Shown here in pieces: positions 31,266-39,757 of a stretch of DNA of 64,000 bases. Where the stretch lies: the NCBI GenBank assembly GCA_001971685.1, contig CP019326.1, positions 2,046,001 to 2,110,000 of the forward strand. Reading direction: 5' to 3'. Below the pieces are notes generated by a model. The model did not search any database. It was given only the letters and a program-made list of their open reading frames with translations, and had not been told where the DNA came from. The translations under genes and the position numbers were made by a program. How positions within the stretch are numbered: position 1 is the stretch's first letter; each line of letters begins with the position of its first letter. The DNA is from Halomonas sp. 1513. Its GTDB lineage: Bacteria > Pseudomonadota > Gammaproteobacteria > Pseudomonadales > Halomonadaceae.

Positions 31266-32207
31266 ATGACGACTCCGATCATCTTCGATACCGACCCGGG
31301 CGTCGATGACGCCCAGGCAATCGCCATTGCCCTCGCCCATCCCGACATCGAGCTGCTGGGGTTGACCACCACCTACGGCAATGTCGACATCGGCACCGCC
31401 ACCCACAATGCGCTGTTGCTCAGTGAACTGGCCGGCCAGACGATTCCCGTGGCTCAGGGCGCCGCCGCCCCCCTGGTCAAGCCCAAGCATCCGGCTCCGG
31501 CGCATATCCACGGCGCCAACGGCCTGGGCAACATCGAGCTACCGGCGGTGAGCGGCCAGGCCGATCCGCGCAGTGCCGCACAGTTCATCGTCGACACCGT
31601 CAATGCCCGCCCCGGCGAGGTGACGCTGGTGGCGGTGGGCCCGCTGGGCAACCTGGCCGCGGCCCTGCAGCTCGACCCGGGCATCGTCGAGCGGGTCAAG
31701 CAGGTGGTAATCATGGGCGGGTCGATTCGCGAGGGCGGCAACGTCACGCCGGTGGCCGAGGCAAATATGTTCAACGACCCCCATGCCGCGTCGCGCGCCC
31801 TGACGGCCGGCTGGCCGCTGGTGATGGTGGGGCTCGATGCCACGCACCGCTGCGTGCTGTCTCCCGCCGACATGGACACCATCGCCGCCGGCCAAGGGCG
31901 CCTCGGAAAGGTGCTCAAGGGCAGCTACGGCTTCTACCGCGATTTCTACCAGCAGGCGCTGGGCATCGACGGCTGCTGCCCCCACGACAGCTGTGCGCTG
32001 GCCTGGCTGATGGCGCCGCAACTGTTCACCAGCGCCCGCGGCCATCTCACGGTGGTGACCGACGGTGACGCCGAGGGGCAGACGCTCTTCGCCCCCGAGG
32101 GGCGCGACTTCATCGACGCGCGCTGGTCGCGTACGCCGCCGGTCGTGGTGTGCCTGAATGCCGATGGCCCGGCGGTCGTGCAGTGGATCGTCGACACACT
32201 GCGCTGA
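31266..32207 (+). CDS. Nucleoside hydrolase (inosine-uridine preferring type)
   Basis: It cleaves ribonucleosides to base and ribose in salvage. The 313-residue protein starts with the calcium-binding signature FDTDPGVDDAQA, and has GPLGNLAAAL and VIMGGS; near the C-terminus PHDSCALAW contains the metal-ligand Asp and the His region. RihA/B versus RihC cannot be told from sequence alone. An aagga sits 6 nt before the ATG. With the upstream kinase it suggests a nucleoside-to-ribose-5-phosphate route. Confidence 0.9.
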   Translation: MTTPIIFDTDPGVDDAQAIAIALAHPDIELLGLTTTYGNVDIGTATHNALLLSELAGQTIPVAQGAAAPLVKPKHPAPAHIHGANGLGNIELPAVSGQADPRSAAQFIVDTVNARPGEVTLVAVGPLGNLAAALQLDPGIVERVKQVVIMGGSIREGGNVTPVAEANMFNDPHAASRALTAGWPLVMVGLDATHRCVLSPADMDTIAAGQGRLGKVLKGSYGFYRDFYQQALGIDGCCPHDSCALAWLMAPQLFTSARGHLTVVTDGDAEGQTLFAPEGRDFIDARWSRTPPVVVCLNADGPAVVQWIVDTLR

Positions 32208-32210
32208 GCG

Positions 32211-32483
32211 CTAGAGCGTCTGGAAGCTATCGCGATCGCGGTATTCGACGCCTTCCAGCTCGACGTGGGTCACCCGAGCACCGGGTGGCCCCTTCCATAG
32301 CCACTCGACAACCGCATTGACGGCGCCGCTCTCGCCGCACAGCAGCACCTCGACGCGCCCATCCGGCAAGTTCTTGGCATGGCCGGTGACGCGGTGCTGG
32401 AGGGCCTGCTCCTGGGTGGAACGGCGATACCAGACCCCCTGCACCTTGCCGGCGACCATGGCCTTGACGCAGCATTTGCTCAT
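32211..32483 (-). CDS. Acylphosphatase
   Basis: This small (90-residue) enzyme hydrolyses acyl phosphates. The signature VAGKVQGVWYRRST contains the catalytic Arg, and HAKNLPDGRVEV contains the catalytic Asn. An aggag 7 nt before the ATG sets the start. It begins 10 nt after the brkB-like gene and converges with the nucleoside hydrolase, leaving only 3 nt between stops. Confidence 0.93.
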   Translation of the reverse strand: MSKCCVKAMVAGKVQGVWYRRSTQEQALQHRVTGHAKNLPDGRVEVLLCGESGAVNAVVEWLWKGPPGARVTHVELEGVEYRDRDSFQTL

Positions 32484-32493
32484 CGCGCTCTCC

Positions 32494-33396
32494 TCACTCA
32501 TCGACTTCATGGCGGACCACCACAGCCGAGTTGCGCGGCACGATGGGCCTGCCGCGGGCCACCAGGTGGCACTTGGTGAAGGCGGCACCGAACAGCAGGA
32601 TCAGCGAGCTGTAGTAGACCCATAGCAGGATTACCACCACTGAGCCTGCCGCCCCATAGGTCGAGGCGGTGGCGGTATAGGCCAGGTAGGCGGCGATGCC
32701 GTAGCGGCCGAGGGCAAACAGTACCGCAGTCACCGCGGCACCTACCACCACGTCCTTCCAGCGCAGCACCACGTCCGGCAGCACCTTGAAGATGGTCGCG
32801 AACAGCGCGGCGATCATCAACAGCGAAATCAGAAACTCGGCGCTGCCCGCGAGTATGCCAAACACCGGCAGCAGCCCCTCGGCATGGCTGATCACTGCGC
32901 GCAGGACTACCCCGAATGCTAGCGACACCAGCAGGATGAAGCCAATCGACAGCACCACGGTCAGCGACAGCACGCGATTCTTGAGAAAGATCAGCAGGCT
33001 GTTGCCGCTCGGCTTGGCGGTCACGTCCCAGATGGTATTCAGCGAGAACTGCATCTGGGCAAACACCGTGGTCGCCCCGACCAGCAGCGCCCCCACCCCC
33101 AGCAGCGTCGGCAGCAGCCCGGACTCCTCGATGCGCGATTGGGCAACGGCCTGCTCGATCATGCCGGCGGCCTCCGGGCCCATGGTGCCCTGCAGCTGAG
33201 CGACGATCTGGCCCTGGGCGGCGTCCTCACCCAGCACCACACCGATCACGGTCACGGCGATGATCACCGTGGGTGCCAACGAGAACAGCGTGTAGAACGC
33301 CAGCGAGCCGGCGTAGCTGAAGGCGTTGCGCTTCAGCCATAGCTGAATGGCGGCGTGAACGATTTGCCACCAGTAGACGATGTGCTGCTTGATCAT
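32494..33396 (-). CDS. YihY/BrkB-family inner-membrane protein
   Basis: The 300-residue protein has about six hydrophobic segments and the family features FSYAGSLAFYTLFSLAP near the start and YGAAGSVVVILLWVYYSSLILLFGA near the end (shown here as two parts of one conserved region). The family was once mislabelled RNase BN; transport of an unknown solute is a current idea. A gggag 6 nt before the ATG supports the start. It is probably cotranscribed with acylphosphatase. Confidence 0.88.
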   Translation of the reverse strand: MIKQHIVYWWQIVHAAIQLWLKRNAFSYAGSLAFYTLFSLAPTVIIAVTVIGVVLGEDAAQGQIVAQLQGTMGPEAAGMIEQAVAQSRIEESGLLPTLLGVGALLVGATTVFAQMQFSLNTIWDVTAKPSGNSLLIFLKNRVLSLTVVLSIGFILLVSLAFGVVLRAVISHAEGLLPVFGILAGSAEFLISLLMIAALFATIFKVLPDVVLRWKDVVVGAAVTAVLFALGRYGIAAYLAYTATASTYGAAGSVVVILLWVYYSSLILLFGAAFTKCHLVARGRPIVPRNSAVVVRHEVDE

Positions 33397-33534
33397 GCAG
33401 GCTCCCAGGCGTGATTAGGATGCTCTAAAGCATACGTCACAGAGACTAGCGCTGCAGACGCAGGGTCAACGCCGCATTGCAGCCAACCCGGTGAGCTCGG
33501 ATAATGCCCCCACCCACCTGCCCACGGAGCCCGC

Positions 33535-34635
33535 ATGGCGTCGACCCCGCAAGCACCATACGCGCAGCATGACTACGATTTCGACTGCCTGGTCTTTATC
33601 GGTCGCTTCCAGCCGCCGCACCTGGGTCACCTGGCAGTGATCCACGAGGCGCTCAAGCGTGCTCGCCAGGTGATCGTGCTGGTCGGCTCCGCCTGGCAGG
33701 CGCGCTCACTGCGTAACCCGTGGCGTTTCGATGAGCGCCAGGCCATGCTGCGCAGCTGCTTCGACGAGGAGGATAATCGGCGACTCGACATCGAGCCGCT
33801 GCTCGATGCCCTGTACAACAACGACGTCTGGGTACGCGACGTGCAGCGCAAGGTGCGTGATGTCGCCAGCCCCCAGCACGGGCGCCTGCCTCGTACTGGC
33901 CTGATCGGTGCCAGCCGCGGTCAGTCCAGCTACTACCTGTCGCTGTTCCCGCAGTGGGAATCGGTGAGCGTGCCGCTGGTCGAAGGCATCTCGGCCAGTC
34001 AGATCCGCGAGCGGCTGTTCCGTTCGCACTCTTCGGCGGGAGATTATCTCTCTACTGGGGCCGCCCACGACCTGCCGCCCAGCGTGCACGAGGTGCTCGG
34101 GAGCTTCGCCGAAGACGAGCCCTTTCAGCGCCTGATCGAGGAGCAGCAGCTGCTCGAGCAGTATCGCAGCGCCTGGGCCGAGGCCCCCTACCCGCCGATC
34201 TTCGTCACCGTCAATGCGGTCGTGGTGCAGTCCGGCCACGTGCTGCTGGTCAGGCGCACCGCGGCGCCGGGCAAGGGACTGCTGGCGCTGCCTGGCGGCT
34301 TCATCAATCCCCATGAGCGCCTGCTGGACGCCTGCCTGCGTGAGCTGCGCGAGCGGCTGCGCCTCAAGGTGCCAGAACCGGTGCTCAAGGGCTCGCTGCG
34401 CGGCCAGCGGTTGTTCGATGAACCTCATCGCAGCTGGCGCGGACGCACCCTGGCGGAAGCCTTCTACTTCGCGCTGCGCCCGGAGCAGCAGCTGCCACAG
34501 CTCAAGCCGGTCAAGGGCGGCGACCACGCACGCTGGGTGGCCCTGGCCGACCTCGAGCCCGAGAGCCTGTTCGAGGACCACTTCTTCATCATCCAGAATT
34601 TCCTCGGCCTGCCCGCCGACTTCGGCACGAGCTAA
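33535..34635 (+). CDS. Bifunctional nicotinamide-nucleotide adenylyltransferase / Nudix domain protein
   Basis: The 366-residue protein fuses an NadM-type NMN adenylyltransferase (about 15-190) to a Nudix domain (about 205-355), as in Synechocystis slr0787 and Francisella NadM. The first domain has IGRFQPPHLGHL and the ISASQIRERL loop. The Nudix box reads GGFINPHERLLDACLRELRE then R-L-R-L: the first Glu and the RE pair are kept, but the last Glu of the EE pair is Arg and the Gly is Arg. NAD synthesis or salvage by the first domain is likely; the hydrolase may have changed specificity. A cggag precedes the ATG. Confidence 0.9.
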   Translation: MASTPQAPYAQHDYDFDCLVFIGRFQPPHLGHLAVIHEALKRARQVIVLVGSAWQARSLRNPWRFDERQAMLRSCFDEEDNRRLDIEPLLDALYNNDVWVRDVQRKVRDVASPQHGRLPRTGLIGASRGQSSYYLSLFPQWESVSVPLVEGISASQIRERLFRSHSSAGDYLSTGAAHDLPPSVHEVLGSFAEDEPFQRLIEEQQLLEQYRSAWAEAPYPPIFVTVNAVVVQSGHVLLVRRTAAPGKGLLALPGGFINPHERLLDACLRELRERLRLKVPEPVLKGSLRGQRLFDEPHRSWRGRTLAEAFYFALRPEQQLPQLKPVKGGDHARWVALADLEPESLFEDHFFIIQNFLGLPADFGTS

Positions 34636-34644
34636 GCCACGGCC

Positions 34645-35562
34645 TCAGGCTTGCAGGAAGTCCCGCGGCAGCTTCATCATCTGCCGCCACAGCTTCTCGA
34701 CGCCGGGCTTGTGCACCAGCGAGCAGCGGTACAGTCGGATCTCCAGGGGGATGTCCCACGCCTTGCCCCCGGCGCGTACCAGCTTGCCGCTCTTGAGCTC
34801 CTCGCGGATGCAGAAATCGGGGATCCAGGCCATGCCGGCGCCCTGCAGCATCATGCCTTTCAGTCCCTCGGCCATGGCCGTCTCGTAGACCGTACGCAGC
34901 CGCATGCGCAGCGGATCGTTCTTGAGCAGCATGCGCACGCTACGTCCGAGGAAGGCGCCCTGGGTGTAGGCGAGGAAGGGCACCGACTCGCTGCCCTCGA
35001 GAGGAAAGCGGGCGGCCCCCTCTCGATCGGGCAAGCACACCGGCACCATCTTGACCTGGCCGATCGAGAACGACGGAAACACCTCGGCGTCGAGTTGCAT
35101 GCTGGCGTAGGGGTCGTAGTAGCCGAGCATCAGATCGCAGTTGCCCTCGCGCAGCACGTGGATCGCCTCGCCCATGTTCATGGCGATCAAGCGCGTCGGC
35201 AGCTCGCCGGTGCCCTGCTGCAGGCGCGAGATCCACTGCGGGTAGAAGGTCAGCGCCAGTGAATGCGCCGCAACGATATCCAGCGCCTCGTTGGCCATCG
35301 ACAGGCCGCGCAGGTGGCCCAGGCATTCGCTCAACTGCTCGACCAGATTGCGCGCGGTGACCAGAAACAGCTGGCCTTCGGGGGTCAAGCCCACCGGCGT
35401 GGTCGAGCGGTCGACCAGCGTCACGCCGACCGCCTGCTCCAGCGAGCGGATCCGCCGACTGAAGGCCGGCTGAGTGACATGGCGCTGACGTGCCGACGCC
35501 GAGAAACTGCGCGTATTGGCCAGGGCGACGAAGTCTTCAAGCCACTTGGTTTCGAGGTTCAC
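34645..35562 (-). CDS. LysR-family transcriptional regulator, HypT (YjiE)-like
   Basis: The 305-residue protein has an N-terminal winged helix (NLETKWLEDFVALANTRSF, then QPAFSRRIRSLEQAVG) and a periplasmic-binding-like effector domain. The start NLETKWL and the spacing resemble HypT, the hypochlorite-responsive regulator of E. coli, more than the general LysR pattern; the effector is inferred. Two starts are possible: TTG at 35583, or GTG at 35562 with GGGAG 5 nt upstream, which I prefer. It converges with the nadM-nudix gene (9 nt between stops). Confidence 0.85.
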   Translation of the reverse strand: MNLETKWLEDFVALANTRSFSASARQRHVTQPAFSRRIRSLEQAVGVTLVDRSTTPVGLTPEGQLFLVTARNLVEQLSECLGHLRGLSMANEALDIVAAHSLALTFYPQWISRLQQGTGELPTRLIAMNMGEAIHVLREGNCDLMLGYYDPYASMQLDAEVFPSFSIGQVKMVPVCLPDREGAARFPLEGSESVPFLAYTQGAFLGRSVRMLLKNDPLRMRLRTVYETAMAEGLKGMMLQGAGMAWIPDFCIREELKSGKLVRAGGKAWDIPLEIRLYRCSLVHKPGVEKLWRQMMKLPRDFLQA

Positions 35563-35698
35563 CGCGACTCCCGTGTCCGACAATCAAGCTTGAATGGCCA
35601 CCATACAGGCGAGCCAGGATAAAAATCAGCACGTTAGCGTGCAGAAGAGAGTTCGACAAGCACGCCGTCGAATCGCTGTAACGATATGCCGCATCCTG

Positions 35699-37117
35699 CT
35701 ACTGAATCGGCGACAGCAGATAGGCCGCACGTGACAGCAGCTTGCGCCATAGCGGACGATCGCGGAGTTCGTCGTAGCTGATGCGTCGGCAGTCGGCGAA
35801 GTCCTTCTCGAGCATCAGGCGCACCTCGGCGGCGAAGCGCCGGTCCGGAACATAGGCGGTAATCTCGAAGTTGAGCCGGAACGAGCGGTTGTCGAGATTG
35901 ATGGTGCCGACCGTGGCGCTATGGTCGTCGATCAGCATCACCTTTTGATGCAGGAACCCCGGCTGGTAGCGATACACCTTGACGCCGGCGCGCAGCATGT
36001 CGGGCAGGAACGAGAACGCCGACAGGAATACCAGCAGGTGGTCGGGCCGTTCGGGGATCATCACGCGCACATCGACGCCGCGCATGGCCGCCAGGCGCAG
36101 GGCGTCCTGAACGCCCTGATCGGGTACGAAGTAGGGACTGGTGACCCACAGCCGCTCCTTGGCACTGTGAATCGCCTGCTGCACCAGCAGGCTGGCGGTT
36201 TCCTGGCGATCGGCCGGCCCCGAGGGGACGATGACCACGTTCTGGCAGTCGTCGCAGGTACTGAGCGGCAGCCAGGAGAGGCTCAGCACCTCGCCGGTGG
36301 CCCAGTGCCAGTCCTCCCAGAAGGCCTCTTGGAGGCCGAGTACGCTGGGCCCGGTCAGCTTGAGGTGGGTATCACGCCATGGACCGTGCCGGCGGTGCTG
36401 GCCGAGATACTCGACGCCAACATTGAAGCCCCCCAGCCAGCCCTCGCGGCCGTCGACCACCAGCACCTTGCGGTGGTTGCGGAAATTGAGCTGGAACCGA
36501 TGACGCACGCCACGCGACGAGTTGAAGGCGCTAACCGCCACCCCGGCGTCGAACAGGTCATTCAGGTAGCCCTCTCCGAGCTTGCGGCTGCCGATTTCGT
36601 CGTAGAGGAAATAGACTCTGACGCCGCGCTCGGCGGCGCGCTCCAGATGCGCCTTGAACTGCAGGCCCAGGGCATCGTTGCGCACGATGAAGAACTGCAC
36701 CAGCAGATACTCCTCGGCGGCATCGATACCGGCAAACAAGCTGTCGAAGGTGGCCTCGCCGTCGATCAGCAGCTCGGCCCGGTTGCCGCTGGTGAGCGGC
36801 ATCATGGCCAGCTGTTCGACGGCGCGAATCTCGCCAAAGCCGGCATCGGCCAGGTAGGGCTCGATCTGCTCACGGTAGCGCGCCAGCACCCGGCGCAGCA
36901 CCGTATCGCGCTCACCGCGGGCCGAGACGTAGCCGTAGAAGCGCGGCCGACCGAAGATCCAGTAGGCGGGCAAGGCGGCATAGGGAAAGGTGATCAGCGA
37001 GATGATCCAGGCGATCGCGCCCTGTGAGGTGCGGCTCGACATCAGTGCCAGCACCGCCGAGAGAATACCCAGCAGGTGCACCATGAAGATGGCCAGGCCC
37101 GTCAGCCAGGATGTCAT
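35699..37117 (-). CDS. cls: Cardiolipin synthase
   Basis: This inner-membrane phospholipase D-family enzyme makes cardiolipin from phosphatidylglycerol. The 472-residue protein has two N-terminal transmembrane helices (about 5-60) and two HKD motifs: NHRKVLVVDG and LHQKVMLIDD. An agggag 5-6 nt before the ATG sets the start. In halophiles cardiolipin rises with salt, which fits the organism; no regulatory site is seen. It is monocistronic between a terminator and the LysR gene. Confidence 0.94.
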   Translation of the reverse strand: MTSWLTGLAIFMVHLLGILSAVLALMSSRTSQGAIAWIISLITFPYAALPAYWIFGRPRFYGYVSARGERDTVLRRVLARYREQIEPYLADAGFGEIRAVEQLAMMPLTSGNRAELLIDGEATFDSLFAGIDAAEEYLLVQFFIVRNDALGLQFKAHLERAAERGVRVYFLYDEIGSRKLGEGYLNDLFDAGVAVSAFNSSRGVRHRFQLNFRNHRKVLVVDGREGWLGGFNVGVEYLGQHRRHGPWRDTHLKLTGPSVLGLQEAFWEDWHWATGEVLSLSWLPLSTCDDCQNVVIVPSGPADRQETASLLVQQAIHSAKERLWVTSPYFVPDQGVQDALRLAAMRGVDVRVMIPERPDHLLVFLSAFSFLPDMLRAGVKVYRYQPGFLHQKVMLIDDHSATVGTINLDNRSFRLNFEITAYVPDRRFAAEVRLMLEKDFADCRRISYDELRDRPLWRKLLSRAAYLLSPIQ

Positions 37118-37166
37118 GGACGCTCCCTGATCCGTGAATCGGGCTGCCATCATACCCGTAACGCAG

Positions 37167-37191
37167 GCAGCCCCGCCAGAGGCGGGGCTGC
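37167..37191 (-). terminator. Hairpin terminator downstream of fumarase
   Basis: A perfect 11-bp GC-rich stem (GCAGCCCCGCC / GGCGGGGCTGC) with a 3-nt loop lies 26 nt after the fumarase stop and before cls. No U tract is present. Confidence 0.7.
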
Positions 37192-37216
37192 GTCGGCATC
37201 GTCCGAGTGGCTCGTA

Positions 37217-38722
37217 TCAGGCGCGCTCGGCGATGATCTCCTTCCACTTGGCGGGACCGGTCTGGTGGACCGAGGTGCCGCTGCTGTCCACCGCCACCGT
37301 GACCGGCATATCCTCGACCTCGAACTCGTAGATCGCTTCCATGCCCAGATCCTCGAAGCCTACTACCCGGGACTTCTTGATCGCTTGAGAAACCAGGTAA
37401 GCCGCGCCTCCAGTAGCCATTAGATAACAAGCCTTGTTATCGCGGATCGCTTCGATCGCCGCTGGACCTCGCTCGGCCTTGCCTATCATCCCTTGGAGAC
37501 CGGCACGCTCGAGCATATCGCGAGTAAACTTATCCATGCGGGTTGACGTTGTTGGGCCGGCCGGGCCTACAACTTCATCACCTACTGGATCAACTGGACC
37601 AACATAGTAGATAAATCGCCCAGCCAGATCCACAGGGAGCTCCTGGCCTTTGTTCATCATATCGATGATTCGTTTGTGAGCGGCATCACGACCTGTCAGA
37701 AGCTTGCCGTTGAGCAGCAAGACATCACCTGGCTGCCAGCTCTGAACCTCCTCCGGGCTGATGCCATCAAGATTAACACGCTTTACATTGTCACCAATTT
37801 CACGGGTTATCTCTGGCCAGTCCTCGAGCCTGGGCACCGGTAACGATGCAGGGCCGGCACCATCCAGGGCAAAATGTACATGGCGGGTGGCCGCACAGTT
37901 GGGAATGATCGCCATGGCCTTGTTGACCGCATGAGTTGGATAGTCTTTGACCTTGATGTCCAACACTGTGGTCAGCCCGCCCAATCCCTGGGCACCAATG
38001 CCACTGCTGTTGACTTTATTGTAGAGCTCCAAGCGTAGTTCCTCGGCGCGACTCCCTGCCCCGCGAGACTGCAGCAGTTGGATGTCGACGGGATCCAATA
38101 AAGATTCTTTGGCGAGTAGCATGGCCTTCTCGGCGGTGCCGCCAATGCCGATGCCGAGCATGCCCGGCGGGCACCAGCCGGCACCCATCTTGGGCAGCTG
38201 CTCCATCACCCAGTCGACCACGCTGTCGGAGGGATTGAGCATGGCGAACTTGGACTTGGCCTCGCTGCCGCCGCCCTTTGCCGCCACGTGGACCTCGACC
38301 GTGTCGCCGGGCACGATCTTGTGATGAATGATCGCCGGGGTATTGTCGCCGGTATTCTTGCGCTGACCGTCGGGGTCGGCCAGCACCGAGGCACGCAGCA
38401 CGTTATCGGGGAGCTGGTAGGCGCGCCGCACGCCCTCGTTGACCATTTCATCGAGGCTCATGTCGGCTTCCCAGCGCACGTTCATACCCACGTGCAGGAA
38501 GACCGTGACGATGCCGGTGTCCTGGCAGATCGGGCGATGGCCCAGGGCGCACATCCGCGAGTTGATCAGGATCTGGGCGATGGCATCCTTGGCCGCCGGA
38601 TTCTCTTCCCGCTGATACGCCTCGTGCATGGCGTCGATGAAATCCTTGGGATGATAGTAGGAGATGTACTGGAGGGCGTCGGCGACGCTCTGGATCAGGT
38701 CATCCTGGCGGATCAGGGTCAT
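37217..38722 (-). CDS. Fumarate hydratase, class I (iron-sulfur)
   Basis: This single-chain class I fumarase (501 residues, FumA/FumB type) hydrates fumarate to malate in the TCA cycle using an oxygen-sensitive [4Fe-4S] cluster. The three cluster cysteines are visible in RPICQDTG, GWCPPGMLG and IPNCAATRHVH. The C-terminal beta domain has GDVLLLNGKLLTGRDAAHKR and GPTTSTRMD. An aaggag lies 11 nt before the ATG. The central half of the gene (roughly 37360-38130) has much lower GC and different codon choice from both ends, although the protein is intact. Confidence 0.95.
   Translation of the reverse strand: MTLIRQDDLIQSVADALQYISYYHPKDFIDAMHEAYQREENPAAKDAIAQILINSRMCALGHRPICQDTGIVTVFLHVGMNVRWEADMSLDEMVNEGVRRAYQLPDNVLRASVLADPDGQRKNTGDNTPAIIHHKIVPGDTVEVHVAAKGGGSEAKSKFAMLNPSDSVVDWVMEQLPKMGAGWCPPGMLGIGIGGTAEKAMLLAKESLLDPVDIQLLQSRGAGSRAEELRLELYNKVNSSGIGAQGLGGLTTVLDIKVKDYPTHAVNKAMAIIPNCAATRHVHFALDGAGPASLPVPRLEDWPEITREIGDNVKRVNLDGISPEEVQSWQPGDVLLLNGKLLTGRDAAHKRIIDMMNKGQELPVDLAGRFIYYVGPVDPVGDEVVGPAGPTTSTRMDKFTRDMLERAGLQGMIGKAERGPAAIEAIRDNKACYLMATGGAAYLVSQAIKKSRVVGFEDLGMEAIYEFEVEDMPVTVAVDSSGTSVHQTGPAKWKEIIAERA
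37360..38130. other. Low-GC patch inside the fumarase gene (probable recombined segment)
   Basis: By direct count, GC is 67% at 37261-37320 and 70% at 38161-38220, but 48% at 37381-37440, 50% at 37561-37620 and 45% at 37741-37800. Third positions inside the patch use many A and T endings that are rare in the rest of the window. The reading frame and all active-site residues continue through it. The edges are approximate. Confidence 0.8.
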
Positions 38723-38811
38723 CAGCGGCTAGCTCCTTGGCTATGGCATAAGGCACACGGCACTGCGGTCAGGCGCGGTTGCCGTGGCAAGGAAAGGGTC
38801 AAGCGGTGCGG

Positions 38812-38817
38812 ATTATA
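38812..38817 (-). promoter_or_regulatory. Possible -10 element of the fumarase promoter
   Basis: A perfect TATAAT is read on the minus strand about 90 nt before the fumarase ATG in a 209-nt non-coding gap. No good -35 lies at 16-18 nt, so the call is weak. Confidence 0.35.
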
Positions 38818-38885
38818 ACGCATCTGTAAACGTCGATCAGTCGGATATCTGCAAGGTAAGCATGGCTGTAATTTTGTAGCCCAAC

Positions 38886-38901
38886 AAAGATAACGGTATA
38901 A
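38886..38901 (-). repeat. 16-bp intergenic repeat, copy 1
   Basis: The plus strand reads AAAGATAACGGTATAA, identical to copies at 41806 and 54126. In the direction of the neighbouring minus-strand gene it is TTATACCGTTATCTTT and lies 30 nt after the nei stop codon. The rest of this 209-nt gap holds only the possible fumarase promoter. Confidence 0.85.
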
Positions 38902-38931
38902 GACCTATCGGGCCGGGAATTGCCTCCCACC

Positions 38932-39753
38932 TCAACGCTGGCAGCTGGGACACAGGTACAGCCGTCGCGATGCCACGCTGTGCTTCTCTATAAAGGCGCC
39001 GCAGGCGTGACACGCCTCGCCGGCGCGATCGAAGACCGCATGCCGCCAAACGCGACGCGGCAACCCCGCCTGCTGCAGCGACTCACGCCACGCTGGGCGA
39101 TTGGTCACGCCCGCCTCGCGATAGGCCTGGGCCATGGTGACTACCATCACCTCGGCAAGGCGCTGCAGCTCGTCCGCGGCGAGGCCCTCGGGGCGTCTCT
39201 GCGGCCGCAGCCCGGCGAAGAACAGCATCTCTGAGCGCAGATAGTTGCCGATGCCGGCGTAACAGTGCTGGTCGAGCAGCAGACCGCCCAGCCCCCGCCG
39301 CCGGAAGCGCGGCGTCAACAAGCGGGCCATGACGTCGTCCGGCGTTACCCGATGGGTCAGCAGGTCCGGCCCCAGCCGGCGTAGAAAGGGATGTTCCGCA
39401 AGCGCCCCAGCGTCGTCGTGCAGCGAGATATCCGAGGCGCTATAGAGGCTGGCGGCATGGGTCTCGGTGGTGAGACGTAGCCGCAGGCTACGCGTCGTCG
39501 CGGGTGGCTTATCGCGAGCATGCAGCATCCAGCGCCCATAGAGCTGGTTGTGGGAGTAGAGCACGCGGCGATCTTCGAAATATGTCAGCAGCGCCTTGCC
39601 CCAGCTGTCCACCGCAGTGATGCGCTGCCCCACCAGCGACGCCGCTGCTTGCTGCAGCTCTGGAAAGGCGAACCACACCTCGACCAGCGGCCGGTTGATC
39701 AGCAGTTTGCCAAGGCGGTCGGCGGCGCGCCGAATCTCGGGTCCTTCCGGCAT
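38932..39753 (-). CDS. nei: Endonuclease VIII (Nei-type DNA glycosylase/AP lyase)
   Basis: Nei removes oxidised pyrimidines and nicks at the resulting abasic site. The 273-residue protein starts MPEGPEIRRAADRL, where mature Pro-1 and Glu-2 are catalytic, and has a H2TH segment (LLDQHCYAGIGNYLRSEMLF) and a C-terminal zinc finger CHACG...CPSC. PEIRRAADRL favours Nei over Fpg. The start lies 4 nt after the uvrB stop, so the two repair genes form an operon. Confidence 0.93.
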   Translation of the reverse strand: MPEGPEIRRAADRLGKLLINRPLVEVWFAFPELQQAAASLVGQRITAVDSWGKALLTYFEDRRVLYSHNQLYGRWMLHARDKPPATTRSLRLRLTTETHAASLYSASDISLHDDAGALAEHPFLRRLGPDLLTHRVTPDDVMARLLTPRFRRRGLGGLLLDQHCYAGIGNYLRSEMLFFAGLRPQRRPEGLAADELQRLAEVMVVTMAQAYREAGVTNRPAWRESLQQAGLPRRVWRHAVFDRAGEACHACGAFIEKHSVASRRLYLCPSCQR

Positions 39754-39757
39754 CGGC

